This document shows positions 14,210 to 15,913 of a stretch of DNA of 15,913 bases, piece after piece. Numbering within the stretch: the stretch's first letter is position 1; each line of letters begins with the position of its first letter. Origin of the DNA: Syntrophaceae bacterium UBA7544 (GTDB lineage Bacteria > Desulfobacterota > Syntrophia > Syntrophales > Smithellaceae); the NCBI GenBank assembly GCA_002479215.1, contig DLME01000260.1, positions 1-15,913 on the forward strand, written 5' to 3'. The translations under genes were made by a program, and so were the position numbers. The notes under the pieces were generated by a model, which saw only the letters and a program-made list of their open reading frames with translations, ran no database searches and was not told the DNA's origin.

Positions 14210-15913
14210 TTATAATTCAGCGTCACAGCGTAAACAACGCGATGCTTCTTTAATTGCGTCCGCTTTCTTGAAACCTAATTCCACTTCCGCAAAACTCATT
14301 TTACGCTTAGAGCCGGATATTTCCGGCATAGCCATTTGGGGTGCTTCGATGGTTTCTTCATCAATAACTAAAGGCACATCAATTTTTTCTGCCGCCTGTT
14401 TTTCATAAGCTGGTTCGCCATTGGCCTTGCGTATAGCTGAATCTATATCGTCTGCGGCTTGATGTCCTGCGGCGATGGCGGCAATTACGGTGTCCGGACC
14501 TGTCACGGCGTCACCGCCTGCGAAGTAGCGTGGGTTCGGTGTGCGTGATTTATAGTCATTGCCGACATCAAAACAATCCCATTTGTTTATTTTAATGTCG
14601 GTTTTTTTATCAATAAAACTCATATCGGGAATCTGGCCGATGGCGGCGATAACGGAATCGACCTTTGAGGTGAATTCGGAGCCGGCAACTGCAGCCGGTT
14701 TTTTACGACCGCTCGAGTCAAAGTCGCCCAGAACCATGCGTTGGCAGGTAATAGAGCAGACTTTCTCTTTTGTGCCTTCAATTTTTAAAGGAGCAATGAG
14801 ATATTCAATCTTAATTCCTTCTTCTTCAGCGGCTTTGATTTCCTCTTGCGCCGCAGGCATATCTTGTCTTAACCGGCGATAAAGAATCGTTACATCCGCT
14901 CCCAGACGCACGGCAATGCGGGCGGCATCGATGGCGGAATTACCGCCGCCGATAACGGCAACTTTTTTACCCAGTTTACTCTTGCCTTTTAACCATTTAT
15001 CCTCATTGGCATTAAAATCGCGGAGGAACTCCACGCCGCCGAAAACATTTTTCAAATCCTCGCCGGGGACATTCATTTTCTGGCTCTTGTGCGCTCCCGA
15101 AGCAAGATAAATATAATGAAAATCTTTTTCCAGTTTGGCAAACGTTATTTCCCTGCCTACGCGCGTGTTCAAACGGATTTCCACACCCAGTGCCCGGATA
15201 TTGTTAATTTCTTTTTCCAATATCTTGCGGGGCAGACGGTAAGAAGGAATACCCCAGTACAGCATTCCTCCCGGCTGGGGAAGCTCCTCAAAAACCGTTA
15301 CCTTATAACCTCTTAAAGCCAGATCACGCGCGGTGGTAAGTCCGGCCGGGCCTGCTCCTACAACGGCGATCTTTTCTTTTCTGGTGATAGGCACCAGTTC
15401 AATTTTCGGGCGGCCGACACTATCCGTAATAAATCTTTTCAGAAATTTGATGGCTATAGGTTCATCCAAATTGCCGCGGCGGCATTTGCTCTGGCATTTG
15501 TGATCGCAAACTCTTCCGCAAACAGACGGGAAGGGATTGGTCTGCAGTAATATTTTATAGGCGTCTTCGAATCTTCCCGCCCTAACAAGAGCTATGTAAG
15601 AAGGTATATCCATTTCGATAGGGCAGGTATGCTGACAGGGAGATTTAAACATTGCCGAACAAACAGCGGCGCGGCAGCGGTGCTCGCGTATATGTTCCTC
15701 GTACTCTTTGCGGAAATAACGGATCGTGCTCAAAACCGGATTGGGAGCTGTTTGACCCAATCCGCATAGCGCCGCGTTCTTTATAACTCCGGCCATTTCT
15801 TCGAGAAGCTCGATATCTCCTTCTTTGCCCTTAGCCAGGGTGATATTGGTTAAAACATCCAGCATGCGTTTTGTTCCCTCGCGGCAAGGAGTGCATTTGC
15901 CGCAGGATTCATC
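14210..15913 (-). CDS. NuoF-type / GltD-type fusion flavoprotein (5' end outside the window)
   Basis: The open frame runs to the window edge, so only the C-terminal 567 residues are seen; the M at 15865 is internal. The first visible residues, DESCGKCTPCREGTKRML, with ALCGLGQTAPNPVLSTIRYF, are the [4Fe-4S] domain at the end of NuoF/HoxF (Cys4, 7, 10, 50 of the visible part). A GltD-like module follows: a Cys-rich N-terminal region (SPCQHTCPIEMDIPSY, VCGRVCDHKCQSKC), the FAD motif IAVVGAGPAGLTTA (187-192), the NAD(P)H motif VAVIGGGNSAIDAAR (323-328) and FAGGDAVTGPDTV. It ends RCLRCDAEL. The missing part should bring the FMN/NADH domain. It is the first visible gene of the hydrogenase operon. 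It probably joins H2 turnover to two pyridine-nucleotide sites. Confidence 0.9.
   Translation of the reverse strand, partial: DESCGKCTPCREGTKRMLDVLTNITLAKGKEGDIELLEEMAGVIKNAALCGLGQTAPNPVLSTIRYFRKEYEEHIREHRCRAAVCSAMFKSPCQHTCPIEMDIPSYIALVRAGRFEDAYKILLQTNPFPSVCGRVCDHKCQSKCRRGNLDEPIAIKFLKRFITDSVGRPKIELVPITRKEKIAVVGAGPAGLTTARDLALRGYKVTVFEELPQPGGMLYWGIPSYRLPRKILEKEINNIRALGVEIRLNTRVGREITFAKLEKDFHYIYLASGAHKSQKMNVPGEDLKNVFGGVEFLRDFNANEDKWLKGKSKLGKKVAVIGGGNSAIDAARIAVRLGADVTILYRRLRQDMPAAQEEIKAAEEEGIKIEYLIAPLKIEGTKEKVCSITCQRMVLGDFDSSGRKKPAAVAGSEFTSKVDSVIAAIGQIPDMSFIDKKTDIKINKWDCFDVGNDYKSRTPNPRYFAGGDAVTGPDTVIAAIAAGHQAADDIDSAIRKANGEPAYEKQAAEKIDVPLVIDEETIEAPQMAMPEISGSKRKMSFAEVELGFKKADAIKEASRCLRCDAEL

Noticed and set aside
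14210..15865. Treating the ATG at 15865 as the true start of a 551-residue protein
   Set aside because: The frame stays open to 15913 and the extra residues DESCGKCTPCREGTKR are the conserved NuoF Fe-S motif, so the gene starts outside the window.
1..15913. CRISPR arrays, tRNA or rRNA genes, phage or defence islands
   Set aside because: No regularly spaced repeats, no tRNA-like T-arm or acceptor pattern, no rRNA sequence, and no recognisable phage or defence genes beyond AddAB were seen.

Overview
The window reads like chromosomal DNA of an anaerobic Gram-negative bacterium. My best guess is a Desulfobacterota (former Deltaproteobacteria) lineage such as Syntrophales. This rests on the HoxYH-type [NiFe] hydrogenase joined to NuoF/GltD and NuoG-like modules, the AddAB-type recombination nuclease, an OFA-family transporter, a DUF2845 protein and a LytTR regulator remnant. 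It is inferred from gene content only; no rRNA or marker gene is present. Intergenic DNA is AT-rich and genes lie on both strands.

Layout. (1) Positions 1-1323, minus strand: a two-gene unit, a SAM-dependent methyltransferase followed by a small secreted DUF2845 protein, with a tandem hairpin repeat downstream. (2) Positions 1467-6640, plus strand: an addB-addA-like pair that overlaps by one base and encodes a double-strand-break helicase/nuclease. (3) Positions 6641-7795: a degraded zone. It holds a fragment of a RecB nuclease domain joined directly to a LytTR DNA-binding domain that has lost its receiver, then a bidirectional terminator. (4) Positions 7796-9031, minus strand: an oxalate/formate-antiporter-family MFS transporter. 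(5) Positions 9032-9434: promoters plus a 26-codon ghost of the N-terminus of a NuoG/HoxU-like [2Fe-2S] protein. (6) Positions 9435-9698, plus strand: an 87-residue Cys-rich protein of unknown function. (7) Positions 9748-15913, minus strand: a hydrogenase operon, transcribed in the order NuoF-GltD fusion (5' end outside the window), HoxU/NuoG-like subunit, hoxY, hoxH, then a strong intrinsic terminator and the maturation protease.

How the genes work together. HoxY and HoxH form the H2-activating heterodimer. The 595-residue protein carries a [2Fe-2S] site and several [4Fe-4S] sites and should wire the hydrogenase to the flavoprotein. That flavoprotein combines the NuoF-type Fe-S end with a complete GltD-like FAD/NAD(P)H dehydrogenase, so two pyridine-nucleotide or flavin sites may meet in one complex. 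The protease should remove the C-terminal tail of HoxH after nickel insertion. AddAB acts separately in recombinational repair.

The most notable observations are: the RecB ghost beside intact AddAB and its fusion point with the LytTR remnant; the duplicated N-terminal ghost of the HoxU/NuoG-like gene; the terminator placed just before the protease start; the hairpin repeat that supplies the end of two coding sequences; the unusual NuoF-GltD/NuoG-like hydrogenase architecture; and the uncharacterised Cys-rich protein. I did not find a clearly new multi-gene system.
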